From positions 3,394,132 to 3,458,131 of the forward strand of contig OY282519.1 in assembly GCA_958296405.1 (NCBI GenBank): a stretch of DNA of 64,000 bases. The letters run 5' to 3'. Shown piece after piece: positions 20,113-28,340 of the stretch. Position 1 is the stretch's first letter. Every line of letters begins with the position of its first letter. Source of the stretch: an uncultured Pseudomonadales bacterium (GTDB taxonomy: Bacteria; Pseudomonadota; Gammaproteobacteria; Pseudomonadales; Azotimanducaceae). Position numbers and translations under genes: made by a program. The notes beneath the pieces are model-generated. The model was not told the DNA's origin and ran no database searches. It saw nothing but the letters and a program-made list of their open reading frames with translations.

Positions 20113-21195
20113 ATGATTGGACGGAGGCTGAAGATTGCCCGCACCGCGGCTGGGTTGTCACTCAGGGGATTGGAAGCTGCAATTGGAAATCGTGTCACGG
20201 CGCAGGCGATCGGCAAGTACGAGCGAGGCGAGTCGATGCCGGGCTCCGGGATGCTGATCGCGTTGGCCGGCGCGCTCGGCGTTTCCGTGGACTATCTGGT
20301 CGGCGATCAGGAAATGGTGCTGGAGGCCGTCGACTTCAGGAAAAAGACGATCACGAGCAAGCGTGAGGTGGCTCAGGTCGAGGCACAGGTGCTGCGTATG
20401 CTCGAAGGCTATCTCATGGTCGAGGAATTGCTCCGTCTGCCCAGCGTGGAGTGGGACAAGCCCCGCGATGCGCCATTTCCGGTCGTCGGCGACGTCGCGG
20501 AAGCAGACTGGGGCGCCAGCGCGCTACGGAGCCATTGGGGCCTGGGGATCGATCCGATCCCCGACTTGGTGGGAATTCTGGAAGGGCGTGGAGTGAAGGT
20601 GCTGTCCGTCACCCTCGCCCGGAGCATCGACGGCCTGACGGCTCGGGTCCGCCGTGAGCGCGGAGGCGCCGTGCCTGTCATCGTCGTGAACGGCGCCCAC
20701 TGGGGCGAACGGCAACGCTTCACGATCGCTCACGAGCTCGGCCACATGGTGCTGTCCGTCATCGGGGGGAAAGTGGACGGCGAGAAGGCGGCACATCGTT
20801 TCGCCGGCGCGTTTCTCATGCCGGCCGAGTCGCTGTGGTCGGAAGTCGGCAAGCGCCGCACGTCGGTCGGATGGGACGAGCTCTTCAAGCTCAAGCAGTT
20901 GTTCGGAGTAAGCGTGCAAGCCCTCACTTACCGCTGCAAGGACCTCGGCATATTCAACCAGACCCTCTTCCGGCGGCTATTCGACGAGTTCAAGCGTCGC
21001 GGTTGGCGCGACTCGCCCTACGAGGAGCCTCTCGCGATTCGGGAGGGCGAGAAGCCCAGGCGATTCGAGCGGCTGTGCCTGCGCGCCTTGGCGGAGGGGA
21101 TAATCTCCGAGCCGAAAGCTGCCGAGTTGCTGGGAGTCCCGGTTCGAGAGCTGGATCGCCGAATGCAGGAGCCACCGGAGAGCGGCGCCGCCTAA
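20113..21195 (+). CDS. XRE-family regulator with ImmA/IrrE metallopeptidase domain (antitoxin-type)
   Basis: A 360-aa protein. Residues 1-60 form a Cro/XRE helix-turn-helix (IGRRLKIARTAAGLSLRGLE, then AIGKYERGESMPGSGMLIAL). Residues about 165-260 form an ImmA/IrrE (COG2856) zinc-protease domain with HExxH in FTIAHELGHMVLSVIGG and the downstream AHRFAGAFLMPAESL. The C-terminal third ends in a second small helical segment (AELLGVPVRELDRRMQE). Start ATG 20113 is chosen because the HTH begins at once; an upstream in-frame stretch is not conserved-looking. It is followed 20 bp later by a PIN-domain gene. The pairing of Xre-COG2856 with PIN is a predicted toxin-antitoxin type, which is the likely role here. 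Confidence 0.85.
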   Translation: MIGRRLKIARTAAGLSLRGLEAAIGNRVTAQAIGKYERGESMPGSGMLIALAGALGVSVDYLVGDQEMVLEAVDFRKKTITSKREVAQVEAQVLRMLEGYLMVEELLRLPSVEWDKPRDAPFPVVGDVAEADWGASALRSHWGLGIDPIPDLVGILEGRGVKVLSVTLARSIDGLTARVRRERGGAVPVIVVNGAHWGERQRFTIAHELGHMVLSVIGGKVDGEKAAHRFAGAFLMPAESLWSEVGKRRTSVGWDELFKLKQLFGVSVQALTYRCKDLGIFNQTLFRRLFDEFKRRGWRDSPYEEPLAIREGEKPRRFERLCLRALAEGIISEPKAAELLGVPVRELDRRMQEPPESGAA

Positions 21196-21214
21196 GACCG
21201 GGTGCCGGAACGCC

Positions 21215-21727
21215 ATGAAGGCATTGGTCTCCGACACTTCTGTACTGGTCGATCTTGAACGCGGGTCATTGCTAGATGCGGCCTTCCGCCTGCCGTTCGA
21301 GTTCGTCGTTCCGGATCTGCTGTACGAGCGCGAGTTGAAGGGCCACGGCGGCGAGAGATTGCTCGAACGGGGAATGCGTATCGCGGAACTGGATGGAGAT
21401 GGAGTCACGCAGGCGCTGAACTACCGGCGCCGGCGGCCTGCGCTCTCCTTGCCGGACTGCTTCGCCCTTGCCCTCGCCGTGCGTGGTCACTGGATTCTCC
21501 TTACGGGGGATGCCGAGTTGCGGCGCCTGGCCGATGCCGAGCGCGTGGATTGTCATGGTGTCCTGTGGCTGATGGACGAGATGCTTAATGTCGCCAGTGC
21601 GTCTGCCCGGCAACTGCACGATGGGCTCGAAGCCATCAGCACCCATCCGAGATGCAGGCTGCCGAGAGGGGAGGTTCGGGCACGATTGACACGTTACGCG
21701 GCCCTTCTGGCAGACATGGGCAAGTAG
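21215..21727 (+). CDS. PIN-domain putative toxin (partner of the XRE-ImmA/IrrE protein)
   Basis: A 170-aa protein with the PIN nuclease signature: MKALVSDTSVLVDLERG (first Asp), FVVPDLLYERELKG (Glu), SLPDCFALALAVRGHWILLTGDAEL (two Asp residues in the order expected for PIN domains). The C-terminal about 35 residues are helical and Arg-rich. It lies 20 bp after the XRE-ImmA/IrrE gene on the same strand. Expected activity is Mg2+-dependent RNA cleavage, held in check by the upstream protein. The block 19.9-21.86 kb is bounded by repeats A and B. Confidence 0.82.
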   Translation: MKALVSDTSVLVDLERGSLLDAAFRLPFEFVVPDLLYERELKGHGGERLLERGMRIAELDGDGVTQALNYRRRRPALSLPDCFALALAVRGHWILLTGDAELRRLADAERVDCHGVLWLMDEMLNVASASARQLHDGLEAISTHPRCRLPRGEVRARLTRYAALLADMGK

Positions 21728-21862
21728 ATTCCCGACGACAGCCCCGCGCCACGCCTCCCCTCGAAAGCTGGCCGCCCGACGGGTTCGCGCCACGCCGCCG
21801 CGGGACACGAATGGCGCGGCTCAACCAGTGCCCCGGTCCAGCCCGGCCCGGCGGCCCGCCAC

Positions 21863-21961
21863 GTTCTTCCAACCCCGTCAATGCTATCTTGGGCGCCGCT
21901 TGGTTCTCAAAAGAGGAAAGGTGATGGGATCCGCGATGTTGCGACCACCCTCGCGCAGGTG
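21863..21961 (+). repeat. Copy B of the island-border repeat (decayed acyl-CoA synthetase 5' end)
   Basis: Nearly identical to copy C (24549-24647) over 99 bp, including the ribosome-binding site and the first about 14 codons of the acyl-CoA synthetase. It has one inserted A before the start codon and one deleted A after it, so the coding frame is destroyed. It separates the toxin-antitoxin cargo from the reverse-transcriptase cargo. Confidence 0.85.
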
Positions 21962-22214
21962 AGGTTTGTCGTACAGCCTCTTGTCGAACCCGTGAGCGGA
22001 CGCGCATGTGGTGAGCCGATGACCGGCACCACCCGCCGGAAGTGGAGCCGCGTGCTGCAGCATTTGGACGGTATCCAGTTGGCCCTGACCACGACGTGCC
22101 GCACGGGCAAGGGCTAGCTGGCATCCTAACGAGTCTACAAAGGCCATGGGGCATGACCATGCGCCATTTGCTTCATGATCCCTCTAGCGAGCCAACAACC
22201 ATTCAGGTGGTGTG
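21962..22214 (+). other. Untranslated region upstream of the reverse transcriptase
   Basis: About 250 bp between repeat B and the RT start, with no gene I can support. Many RT defence systems carry a structured noncoding RNA next to the RT gene, so this is the natural place to look, but I could not identify a definite stem-loop or msr/msd-like arrangement by eye. Confidence 0.4.
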
Positions 22215-23819
22215 ATGCCGATAATTCGCAATATCAATAGGAGTTCCCTTTGGACGGCATGGAAGAATATCCGCAAGCAGTTGCCCAGAACTTCAATGCG
22301 AGACATTACCGATTATGTCGAATTCGACATTGATCCTGATTGGTGGATCGGAAAACTGCTGAAAGAAATCAAGGCCGGCCGATACGAGCCCGCTTCGCCA
22401 TATCGTTTCACGCTGGCCAAAAAAATCGGCTTCAGCCGCCAGATGACTTTTCCGCACATACCGGATCTCGTACTCTATCGAGCTATCACCGACTACCTCT
22501 ATGTGCGAGCGAAACGCTTGGAAAAGGGTCACGTCTATTTCGCCCGGAACGAACTTTCGAAGAAGCGGAAAAACCGTCCTCATGATATCGACAACGTAGA
22601 TGAATCCGGATATACATTTTCGTCCGCAAGTTCCTTTGAGAAATGGCGAGAGTTTGATCAGTATAGAAAACACCTGTTATTGGACGACGTATATCCGTAC
22701 ATCGTTCTAACCGACATCAGTAACTACTTTGACTCTGTCCTGTACGGTCGCGTCATTGATGCCATACATGAGGTCAATGTAGATAGAAATGTCGTCGGTC
22801 TCTTGTTTTTCATTCTGGAAAGGCTCTCAATTCGAGAGGCGTTCAATGAGTCGCCTCGGATCGGTTTGCCGGTTGATGAATTCGACTGTTCGAGGACGCT
22901 CGCTCACATGGTTCTCTTTCCTCATGACCGTCGAATGGTAGAGTTGGTAGGTGAAAATGCGTACGTTCGATGGATGGATGACCAAGGCTTCGGCACAAGC
23001 AGTTGGGCGAGCGGATTGAACATTCTGAAGAACTGCGGCCAATCTCTGGCAAGACTTCACTTGACGCCGAATGCGGCCAAAAGCAAAGTGCTCAGCTTCA
23101 AGAAGGCTTTCAGACACTTCCATTTCGACGTTAATGAGAAGTTGGACAACATCGAACGTCTACCAAAGGACTCGGCTTGCGATCGCATAGCAATACGGAC
23201 GGCAGTTGGCTGCGTCTGGAGGCAGTCGCGATATTTTGCCAAGGCTGGTGGTGAATGGGGAAAGGTTCTGAAGCGATTTTATCGGTTGGCAGGCATCGGC
23301 GGCGCACGTTTCCTGCGTCATCGCGCTTTGCGAGACGTTTTGGACGAGCCGACCCTTGCAGCGCGTGTGAGCGATTACATGCGGTTGACGGGCGACGCTC
23401 AACAGTACGAACATTTCGTTTCTCGTCTTTGGAAGCATGAGGAGCAGGTCTATCCTGATGTCAACCGGGCGTTGACCGAAGGGCTTCTGCGCGTGGAGGC
23501 AAGTGGAGAGGACGCTCTTCGTTATCGAAGACTTGCGACAAGCCTTCTGGAGAAGCGGTTCCAGTTTCCTGGCTGGGAAGCCTGCGCGGCGGTTGCGCCC
23601 CTGCTGATTCTCCGATTAGGTGATCGCAGGTCTCTTCCTCGCCTACGGAAAATAGTAAAACACTTGTCAGACTCCACGCATCCGGCAATCGGGAAAGCGG
23701 TAGCAGTCGTATACGCTTCCTTTGGAATGGAAGAGTACAAGGAAGTGGTAGAGGCAGCGAGTACGCTTCGGAATAACTATCTTTTCTCAGTTCCTTCGGA
23801 TGTTGGAAGTTGCGCTTGA
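22215..23819 (+). CDS. Reverse transcriptase, unassigned group (defence/Abi-like), with helical C-terminal extension
   Basis: A 534-aa protein from ATG 22215. Fingers and palm motifs read in order: motif A YIVLTDISNYFDSVLYGRVI (first catalytic Asp), motif B RIGLPVDEFDCSRTLAHMVL, and motif C ENAYVRWMDDQGFG, an xMDD variant of the usual YxDD, with both metal-binding Asp residues kept. About 190 residues follow the thumb; they look like paired helices (LLILRLGDRRSLPRLRKIV), similar in style to the alpha-helical extension of Abi/UG-type RTs. No maturase (group II intron) or retron-specific features are seen. The gene is visibly AT-richer than its surroundings, implying transfer. It is likely antiviral; the exact class needs a tree. 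Confidence 0.82.
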   Translation: MPIIRNINRSSLWTAWKNIRKQLPRTSMRDITDYVEFDIDPDWWIGKLLKEIKAGRYEPASPYRFTLAKKIGFSRQMTFPHIPDLVLYRAITDYLYVRAKRLEKGHVYFARNELSKKRKNRPHDIDNVDESGYTFSSASSFEKWREFDQYRKHLLLDDVYPYIVLTDISNYFDSVLYGRVIDAIHEVNVDRNVVGLLFFILERLSIREAFNESPRIGLPVDEFDCSRTLAHMVLFPHDRRMVELVGENAYVRWMDDQGFGTSSWASGLNILKNCGQSLARLHLTPNAAKSKVLSFKKAFRHFHFDVNEKLDNIERLPKDSACDRIAIRTAVGCVWRQSRYFAKAGGEWGKVLKRFYRLAGIGGARFLRHRALRDVLDEPTLAARVSDYMRLTGDAQQYEHFVSRLWKHEEQVYPDVNRALTEGLLRVEASGEDALRYRRLATSLLEKRFQFPGWEACAAVAPLLILRLGDRRSLPRLRKIVKHLSDSTHPAIGKAVAVVYASFGMEEYKEVVEAASTLRNNYLFSVPSDVGSCA

Positions 23820-24042
23820 GTACACGGAAGTTCCCGATCGATTCAAAATTCGACGAACGCCCGTTTATGATCCCGTCGCCGGGCAATGCGTAATAGATAT
23901 GCGCAAACTCCTTGTTCTGAGACTGCTTCGTCTAAACCGCGAGAAGTCGGTGATTAACTGGATAGACGGCACTCGTCAATGGATGGAAAAGCAGAACATC
24001 TCTTCGTTCGACAAGGCGTTGGTCAGAAAAGTCCTTTCATAA
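23800..24042 (+). CDS. Small basic protein overlapping the RT 3' end
   Basis: An 80-aa reading frame whose ATG lies 20 nt inside the RT gene, in another frame, ending at 24042. It is rich in Arg, Lys, Leu and Val (MRKLLVLRLLRLNREKSVIN) with no recognised domain. The overlap and shared AT-rich composition suggest a translationally coupled accessory gene. Alternatively a frameshift split the original RT C-terminus and this is its tail. I cannot decide between these from one sequence. Confidence 0.5.
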   Translation: MLEVALEYTEVPDRFKIRRTPVYDPVAGQCVIDMRKLLVLRLLRLNREKSVINWIDGTRQWMEKQNISSFDKALVRKVLS

Positions 24043-24119
24043 GGACTACATATTTCGAACAGGAATCATGGCCGAATATAGCTGGTTGGCGATTCGGAGG
24101 AAGCGCCAGGCTATGATGG

Positions 24120-24360
24120 TCAACGGGAGCTGTCGACGGCGCGACGAGATGATGGCAGGGATCGACGGGCGGAACACCAAGCCTGAACTCTGTGTTCGTT
24201 GTATTGCGCATCTGTTCGGGACTCCGTTTCCGTCTGCATAGGGAGGGAGGAGCTCCCCGGTCGCCCTGATCTCGTCTTCCAACGGCACAGCTGCTTCTGG
24301 CATCGTCACGACGGCCATTTGTATACGCCCAGGTCCAGACGTGGAGTTCCCGACGCGGCC
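24120..24360 (+). pseudogene. Frameshifted vsr (very short patch repair) endonuclease remnant
   Basis: Three reading frames together give a Vsr-like sequence: frame 1 DEMMAGIDGRNTKPELCVRC (compare the family's SxNTKPE start), then a shift to RFRLHR, then a second shift to ELPGRPDLVFQRHSCFWHRH followed by DGHLYTPRSRRGVP. PGRPDLVF and CFWHRH are the catalytic signature of the T:G-mismatch endonuclease. At least two frameshifts and a lost C-terminus make it nonfunctional. No DNA cytosine methyltransferase partner remains nearby. Confidence 0.75.
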
Positions 24361-24548
24361 TAGCGAGCCGGCTCAAGCCGCTAACCGCGCCATGAGCCTT
24401 GGGCACGGCGCTTCCGAAACAGTCGCGATCACCCGCTACGGCACTTGCCGCCCATCCGCGCCGACCGACAGCGGGGCACGCGTGCAAGCACACGCCAAGA
24501 AGGTCAAGCCAACGCGCCTCGAACCAGCACGCCCCGGCGGCGCGCTGC

Positions 24549-24647
24549 GTTCTTCCAACCCCGTCAATGCTATCTTGGGCGCCGCTTGGTTCTCGAAGAG
24601 GAAAGGTGATGGGAATCCGCGATGTTGCGGCCACCCTTGTGCAGGTG
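24549..24647 (+). repeat. Copy C of the island-border repeat (native acyl-CoA synthetase 5' end)
   Basis: This copy includes the functional ribosome-binding site (GAGGAAAGGTG) and start of the acyl-CoA synthetase. Copies A and B upstream appear to be duplications of this target. Confidence 0.85.
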
Positions 24648-26417
24648 CCGGATCTCCTGCGGTTGAAGAAGGGCATGCGGCCGCGGCCGGCGAACGAGCG
24701 GGATTGCGTCGCGCTCTTGGCCGAGCGCAATGCAGCGCAGTTGGGCGACCATGTGGCCCTCGTCTGTGAGGGCGCCCAGGCCACTTGGGCGGAGCTCAAC
24801 GCGCTCGCCAACCGCTATGCGCACACGCTGGCCGCGTCCGGCGTCTCCCGCGGCGACGCGGTGAGCGTCTTGATGGAGAACCGCATCGAGTTCCTCGCCA
24901 CGTTTCTCGCCCTGAACAAACTCGGCGCCATCGCCGCCCTCATCAACACCAACGTGCGCGAACAGGCGCTCGCCCATTGCATCGCCGTGACGAACTCGAA
25001 GCGGTGCATCGTCGGCGAGGAACTCACCGCGCCGATTGAAGCGATCAAGGCAGACTTGGGATTCGAGGAAGGCGCGGACTACTTTTGGGTGCCGGACAAG
25101 GGCGAGCGCCCGCCGCCAAACTGGGCGCGGGACCTCGCCGCGGAGAGCGCCGATGCGGAATCCGGCAACCTCGCCGGCACCCAAGACCTCACCTTGGGGG
25201 ACACGGCCTGCTACATCTTCACGTCCGGCACCACTGGCTTGCCCAAAGCCGCGGTGGTCTCCAACCAGCGCTGCGTCGCCGCCGCCTTGATGTCCGCGCA
25301 GGCGGGGCTGAAATGCGGCCCCCAAGACCGCATCTACAACTGCTTGCCGCTTTACCACGGCACGGGCCTCTTGATCGGCATCGGGGCATCGCTCGGCTCC
25401 GGCGCGTCGATGTTCGTGCGCCGCAAGTTCTCGGCCAGCAACTTCCTGCGCGAAGTGCGCGAACAAAACGCCACCTGCCTCATCTATATCGGCGAACTGT
25501 GCCGCTACCTGTGCAACACCGAGCCGGCGCAAGACGATCATGTGAATCCGCTGACGCGCATGATGGGCAATGGCCTGCGCCCAGATGTGTGGATGGACTT
25601 CAAGGAGCGGTTCGGCATTCAGCGCATCGTCGAGTTCTACGGCTCCAGCGAAGGCAACGTGGCCTTCGCCAACCTGTTCAACAAAGACCGCACCATCGGC
25701 ATGACGTCGAGCGAAGTGGCTTTGGTGCAATACGACGTGGAGGCCGACGCCATCGCCCGCAACGCGGCTGGGCGCTGCGTGGCGGCGGCGCCCGGCGAGC
25801 CCGGCCTGTTGCTGGCGCGCATTTCCGAGCAAGCGGCGTTCGAGGGCTACACGGACGAAGACGCGACGGAGCAGAAGATCATCCACAATGCCTTTGAGGA
25901 CGGCGACGCATGGTTCAACTCCGGCGACCTGCTGCGCACCGTGGACGTGGGCTTCAGCCTCGGCTTCCCCCACTATCAGTTCGTGGACCGGGTGGGAGAC
26001 ACGTTCCGCTGGAAGTCTGAGAACGTCTCCACCAACGAGTTAGGGGAAATCTTGAACGGCTGCGACCAAGTGGAGTTCAGCAACGTCTATGGGGTGGAGG
26101 TGCCCAAGGCGGACGGTCGCGCCGGCATGGCCGCCATTCGGCTCACGCCGGGCGTCGCCGAACTGGATGTGGACGCTTTCACGGACTATGTCTCGCGCAC
26201 GCTGCCGGCCTATGCGCGGCCCGTGTTCGTGCGCGTGCAGCCAGACATCGACGTCACTGCCACCATGAAGCTGTTGAAGAAAGACCTGCGGCGGGAGGGG
26301 TACGATCCGGCGCAGGTGGCGGACCCGCTTTATGTGTTGGCGCCGGACACCCGGCGCTATCAGCCCCTCGACGCCGACATGCACGCCGCCATCCAAGCCG
26401 GCGAGGCGGGGCTGTAA
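24609..26417 (+). CDS. Long-chain acyl-CoA synthetase (FATP/FadD6-like)
   Basis: A 602-aa adenylate-forming enzyme that activates a fatty acid to its CoA thioester via acyl-AMP. Motifs: CYIFTSGTTGLPKAAVVSN (P-loop-like AMP-binding), NCLPLYHGTGLLIGIGASL, IVEFYGSSEGNVAF (A5 motif), AWFNSGDLLRTVDVG (A7), FVDRVGDTFRWKSENVSTNE (A8, in the FATP/very-long-chain wording) and VTATMKLLKKDLRREGYDP with the C-terminal catalytic Lys. Start ATG 24609, directly after GTG 24606, behind GAGGAAAGG. Its promoter region is repeated twice upstream (copies A and B). It probably feeds beta-oxidation. Confidence 0.92.
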   Translation: MGIRDVAATLVQVPDLLRLKKGMRPRPANERDCVALLAERNAAQLGDHVALVCEGAQATWAELNALANRYAHTLAASGVSRGDAVSVLMENRIEFLATFLALNKLGAIAALINTNVREQALAHCIAVTNSKRCIVGEELTAPIEAIKADLGFEEGADYFWVPDKGERPPPNWARDLAAESADAESGNLAGTQDLTLGDTACYIFTSGTTGLPKAAVVSNQRCVAAALMSAQAGLKCGPQDRIYNCLPLYHGTGLLIGIGASLGSGASMFVRRKFSASNFLREVREQNATCLIYIGELCRYLCNTEPAQDDHVNPLTRMMGNGLRPDVWMDFKERFGIQRIVEFYGSSEGNVAFANLFNKDRTIGMTSSEVALVQYDVEADAIARNAAGRCVAAAPGEPGLLLARISEQAAFEGYTDEDATEQKIIHNAFEDGDAWFNSGDLLRTVDVGFSLGFPHYQFVDRVGDTFRWKSENVSTNELGEILNGCDQVEFSNVYGVEVPKADGRAGMAAIRLTPGVAELDVDAFTDYVSRTLPAYARPVFVRVQPDIDVTATMKLLKKDLRREGYDPAQVADPLYVLAPDTRRYQPLDADMHAAIQAGEAGL

Positions 26418-26421
26418 CCGC

Positions 26422-27066
26422 ATGACGACCTGCCGCGCACTCCTCTTCGACTTGGGCGGTGTCGTCCTGAGGCTCCGTCCCCGCGACTGTTTCGAGCATT
26501 GGGCGATGTGCGCCAACGTGCCAGCGGCGCAGTTGGCCGCCCGCTTTGGCATTGACGATGCGTACAAGGAGCACGAGACCGGCGCCATCGGCTTTGCGCA
26601 GTACGCGCAGCGGCTCGGTGCGCGGCTCGGCATCGAGTTGCCTGAGGAGGAGTGGCGCCGCGGCTGGAACGCCCTTTTCGCGGGCTGCTTCGAGGCCGTG
26701 GTCGAGCGCTTGCCGAACGCGGCTCAAGCGCTGCCCACCTACGCCTTCACCAACACCAACGCCGAGCATCAGACGGCGTGGCAGACGCACCACGGCGAGT
26801 GCCTCGGCGCATTCGAGAAGATCTACGCCTCGTGGCAGATTGGCCGTCGCAAGCCCGACCGCGACGCCTTTCTGTGGGTGGCGGGCGACATGGGCGTGGC
26901 CCCAGCGAACATCTTGTTTCTGGACGACAGCGCAGAGAATGTCGACGGCGCCCGCGCCGCCGGCTTGCAGGCAGTGCATGTCACCAGCGAGGATGTGACG
27001 CGACGCGCCATGGACGCCGTGCTTCACCCGCCACTCACTACCCCCCGCCAGCCAGCCAGCGTTTAG
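26422..27066 (+). CDS. HAD-superfamily hydrolase (YihX-like)
   Basis: A 214-aa haloacid-dehalogenase-type phosphatase. Motif I is ALLFDLGGVVLRL (nucleophile Asp; the usual second Asp position is Gly, as in YihX-type members). Motif II is TYAFTNTNAEHQ, motif III IGRRKPDRDAF, motif IV NILFLDDSAENVDGARAAG. The cap domain is alpha-helical (subclass I). Start ATG 26422, 4 bp after the acyl-CoA synthetase stop, so the two are probably cotranscribed. Substrate unknown; sugar phosphates or nucleotides are usual for the family. Confidence 0.88.
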   Translation: MTTCRALLFDLGGVVLRLRPRDCFEHWAMCANVPAAQLAARFGIDDAYKEHETGAIGFAQYAQRLGARLGIELPEEEWRRGWNALFAGCFEAVVERLPNAAQALPTYAFTNTNAEHQTAWQTHHGECLGAFEKIYASWQIGRRKPDRDAFLWVAGDMGVAPANILFLDDSAENVDGARAAGLQAVHVTSEDVTRRAMDAVLHPPLTTPRQPASV

Positions 27067-27151
27067 GCCGCGGACGTTGGCGCACGCCGGCGGCACACCC
27101 TGAGCCCTGAAGCCGGCGCACCACCGCCCGAACCAGCAGAGGACCCCGAAG

Positions 27152-27820
27152 ATGAGCGCCAAGCTGCCCCAAGATCCAGGACTCTTCGCCACCCTGTACA
27201 GCGCGCGGGCGCTGCGCCGCTTCAAGCCAGACCCGGTGCCGGACGCGGTGTTGTTCCAGATGCTCGACGCCGCGGTGCGGGCGCCCTCCGGCCAAAACGC
27301 CCAGGATTGGCGCTTCATCTTGGTGCGCGACCCGGCGCACAAGGCCCGGATGCAGGAGTGGGCGCAGGAACCGTGGCGACGTTATCAGGGGCGCTACGGA
27401 GACATCAGCGCCCTGCCCCGCTCGCAGCGCCTGTCGCTGCGCAGCGTGGAGCACTTGGTCCATCATCTCGCCGCGGCGCCGGCCATCATCATCGTGCTCG
27501 GCCTCAAGGGCCGCCACAGCACGCCCGGCGGCAGCGCGTTCCCCGCAGTGCAGAACCTGTTGCTGGCGGCGCGGGGGCTGGGGCTGTCCGGCTCCATCTT
27601 CAACCTGCCCCTCGGCCACGAGGCGGAGCTCCGGGAGCTGTTGGCCATTCCAGACAACAACCAGATCCACTGCTGCCTGCCCATCGGCTACCCCACCGAC
27701 AAACACGGCCCGCTAGGCCGCAAGCCAGTGAAACAGGTGGCGTACGACGGCCGCTTCGGCCAAACGTGGGCCTTTGCGGCGCAGCAGCCAGACAACGGCT
27801 GGGAGGATGAGTGGCTGTGA
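27152..27820 (+). CDS. Nitroreductase-family FMN oxidoreductase
   Basis: A 222-aa FMN-dependent reductase. Family signs: TLYSARALRRFKPDPVPDAV (N-terminal FMN phosphate-binding Arg residues), AAVRAPSGQNAQDWRFILVR (FMN-binding Ser/Asn), SAFPAVQNLLLAARGLGLSG and LLAIPDNNQIHCCLPIGYPT. The fold is normally a homodimer using NAD(P)H to reduce nitro, quinone or enoate groups. It is transcribed with the two genes before it, 85 bp after the HAD gene. Just beyond it the Wadjet region begins. Confidence 0.9.
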   Translation: MSAKLPQDPGLFATLYSARALRRFKPDPVPDAVLFQMLDAAVRAPSGQNAQDWRFILVRDPAHKARMQEWAQEPWRRYQGRYGDISALPRSQRLSLRSVEHLVHHLAAAPAIIIVLGLKGRHSTPGGSAFPAVQNLLLAARGLGLSGSIFNLPLGHEAELRELLAIPDNNQIHCCLPIGYPTDKHGPLGRKPVKQVAYDGRFGQTWAFAAQQPDNGWEDEWL

Positions 27821-27866
27821 CGCTGCCAATACTCGCTCGGCGAACCCTTGAGCTTGGGCGCGGCGG

Positions 27867-28033
27867 TCAGAAGTCGACTCGCAGCCGCCCTTCGGCGAAG
27901 GCGTCGGTGTCCAGACACTCCGCCACCGCGTCCGCATCGGTCACCGTCGCCCACTCGCAGCCGCGCCCGTAGCCGGCCAGCCCGATGTCCCAGAGCCTCC
28001 GGACCCGCCGCCCGAGATCGGCCGGCGTGGTCA
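27867..28033 (-). pseudogene. Duplicated 5' fragment of jetD
   Basis: The frame from about 28035 reads TTPADLGRRVRRLWD, the same as the start of JetD (TTPADLGRQVRRLWD at about 29550), and DNA identity is nearly complete over about 44 bp (27989-28032 against 29517-29558). It then diverges into 38 unrelated residues and stops. It marks either a second, mostly deleted Wadjet copy or a recombination scar at the right edge of the operon. Confidence 0.6.
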
Positions 28034-28079
28034 AGGCACCTGCTCCTGCTTCCCGGAGTATGGTGGACGGGGTAAGACA

Positions 28080-28285
28080 CTCCCCTGCTCCCCCTACGGG
28101 CGACAAGGGGAGAAGTGGTTCTGGGAACATTGGGGCATGATGTCCGAAGCGGACTGCCGCGCCCACCGGCAGGCCAAGTTGGCGTGGTACGACGAACACT
28201 TTCCCAGACACTTGATCGAGACGTTCGAGAGCGCGACGCTGAGCCGGGACGCGGCGCGAATAGTGGAGGAGAAATTCGCTGAATG
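28080..28285 (+). pseudogene. C-terminal fragment of an unrecognised protein
   Basis: An open plus-strand frame gives EKWFWEHWGMMSEADCRAHR then QAKLAWYDEHFPRHLIETFE and ends ARIVEEKFAE at 28285. The pattern looks like the C-terminal tail of a larger enzyme, for example a nuclease or helicase of a defence locus, with no start codon earlier than MMSEAD (28137). About 200 bp remain. It lies between the duplicated jetD fragment and the Wadjet operon and is probably a deletion relic. Confidence 0.45.
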
Positions 28286-28340
28286 ACCGGATCGTACGCC
28301 ATGCCCAAGGCGCTCCTTGGCCGCCGTCCCTGTTGCGTGA

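Noticed and set aside
22215..23819. Retron or group II intron reverse transcriptase
   Set aside because: No maturase/X-domain or intron ends, no inverted-repeat msr-msd that I can see, and the long helical C-terminus does not fit typical retron RTs.
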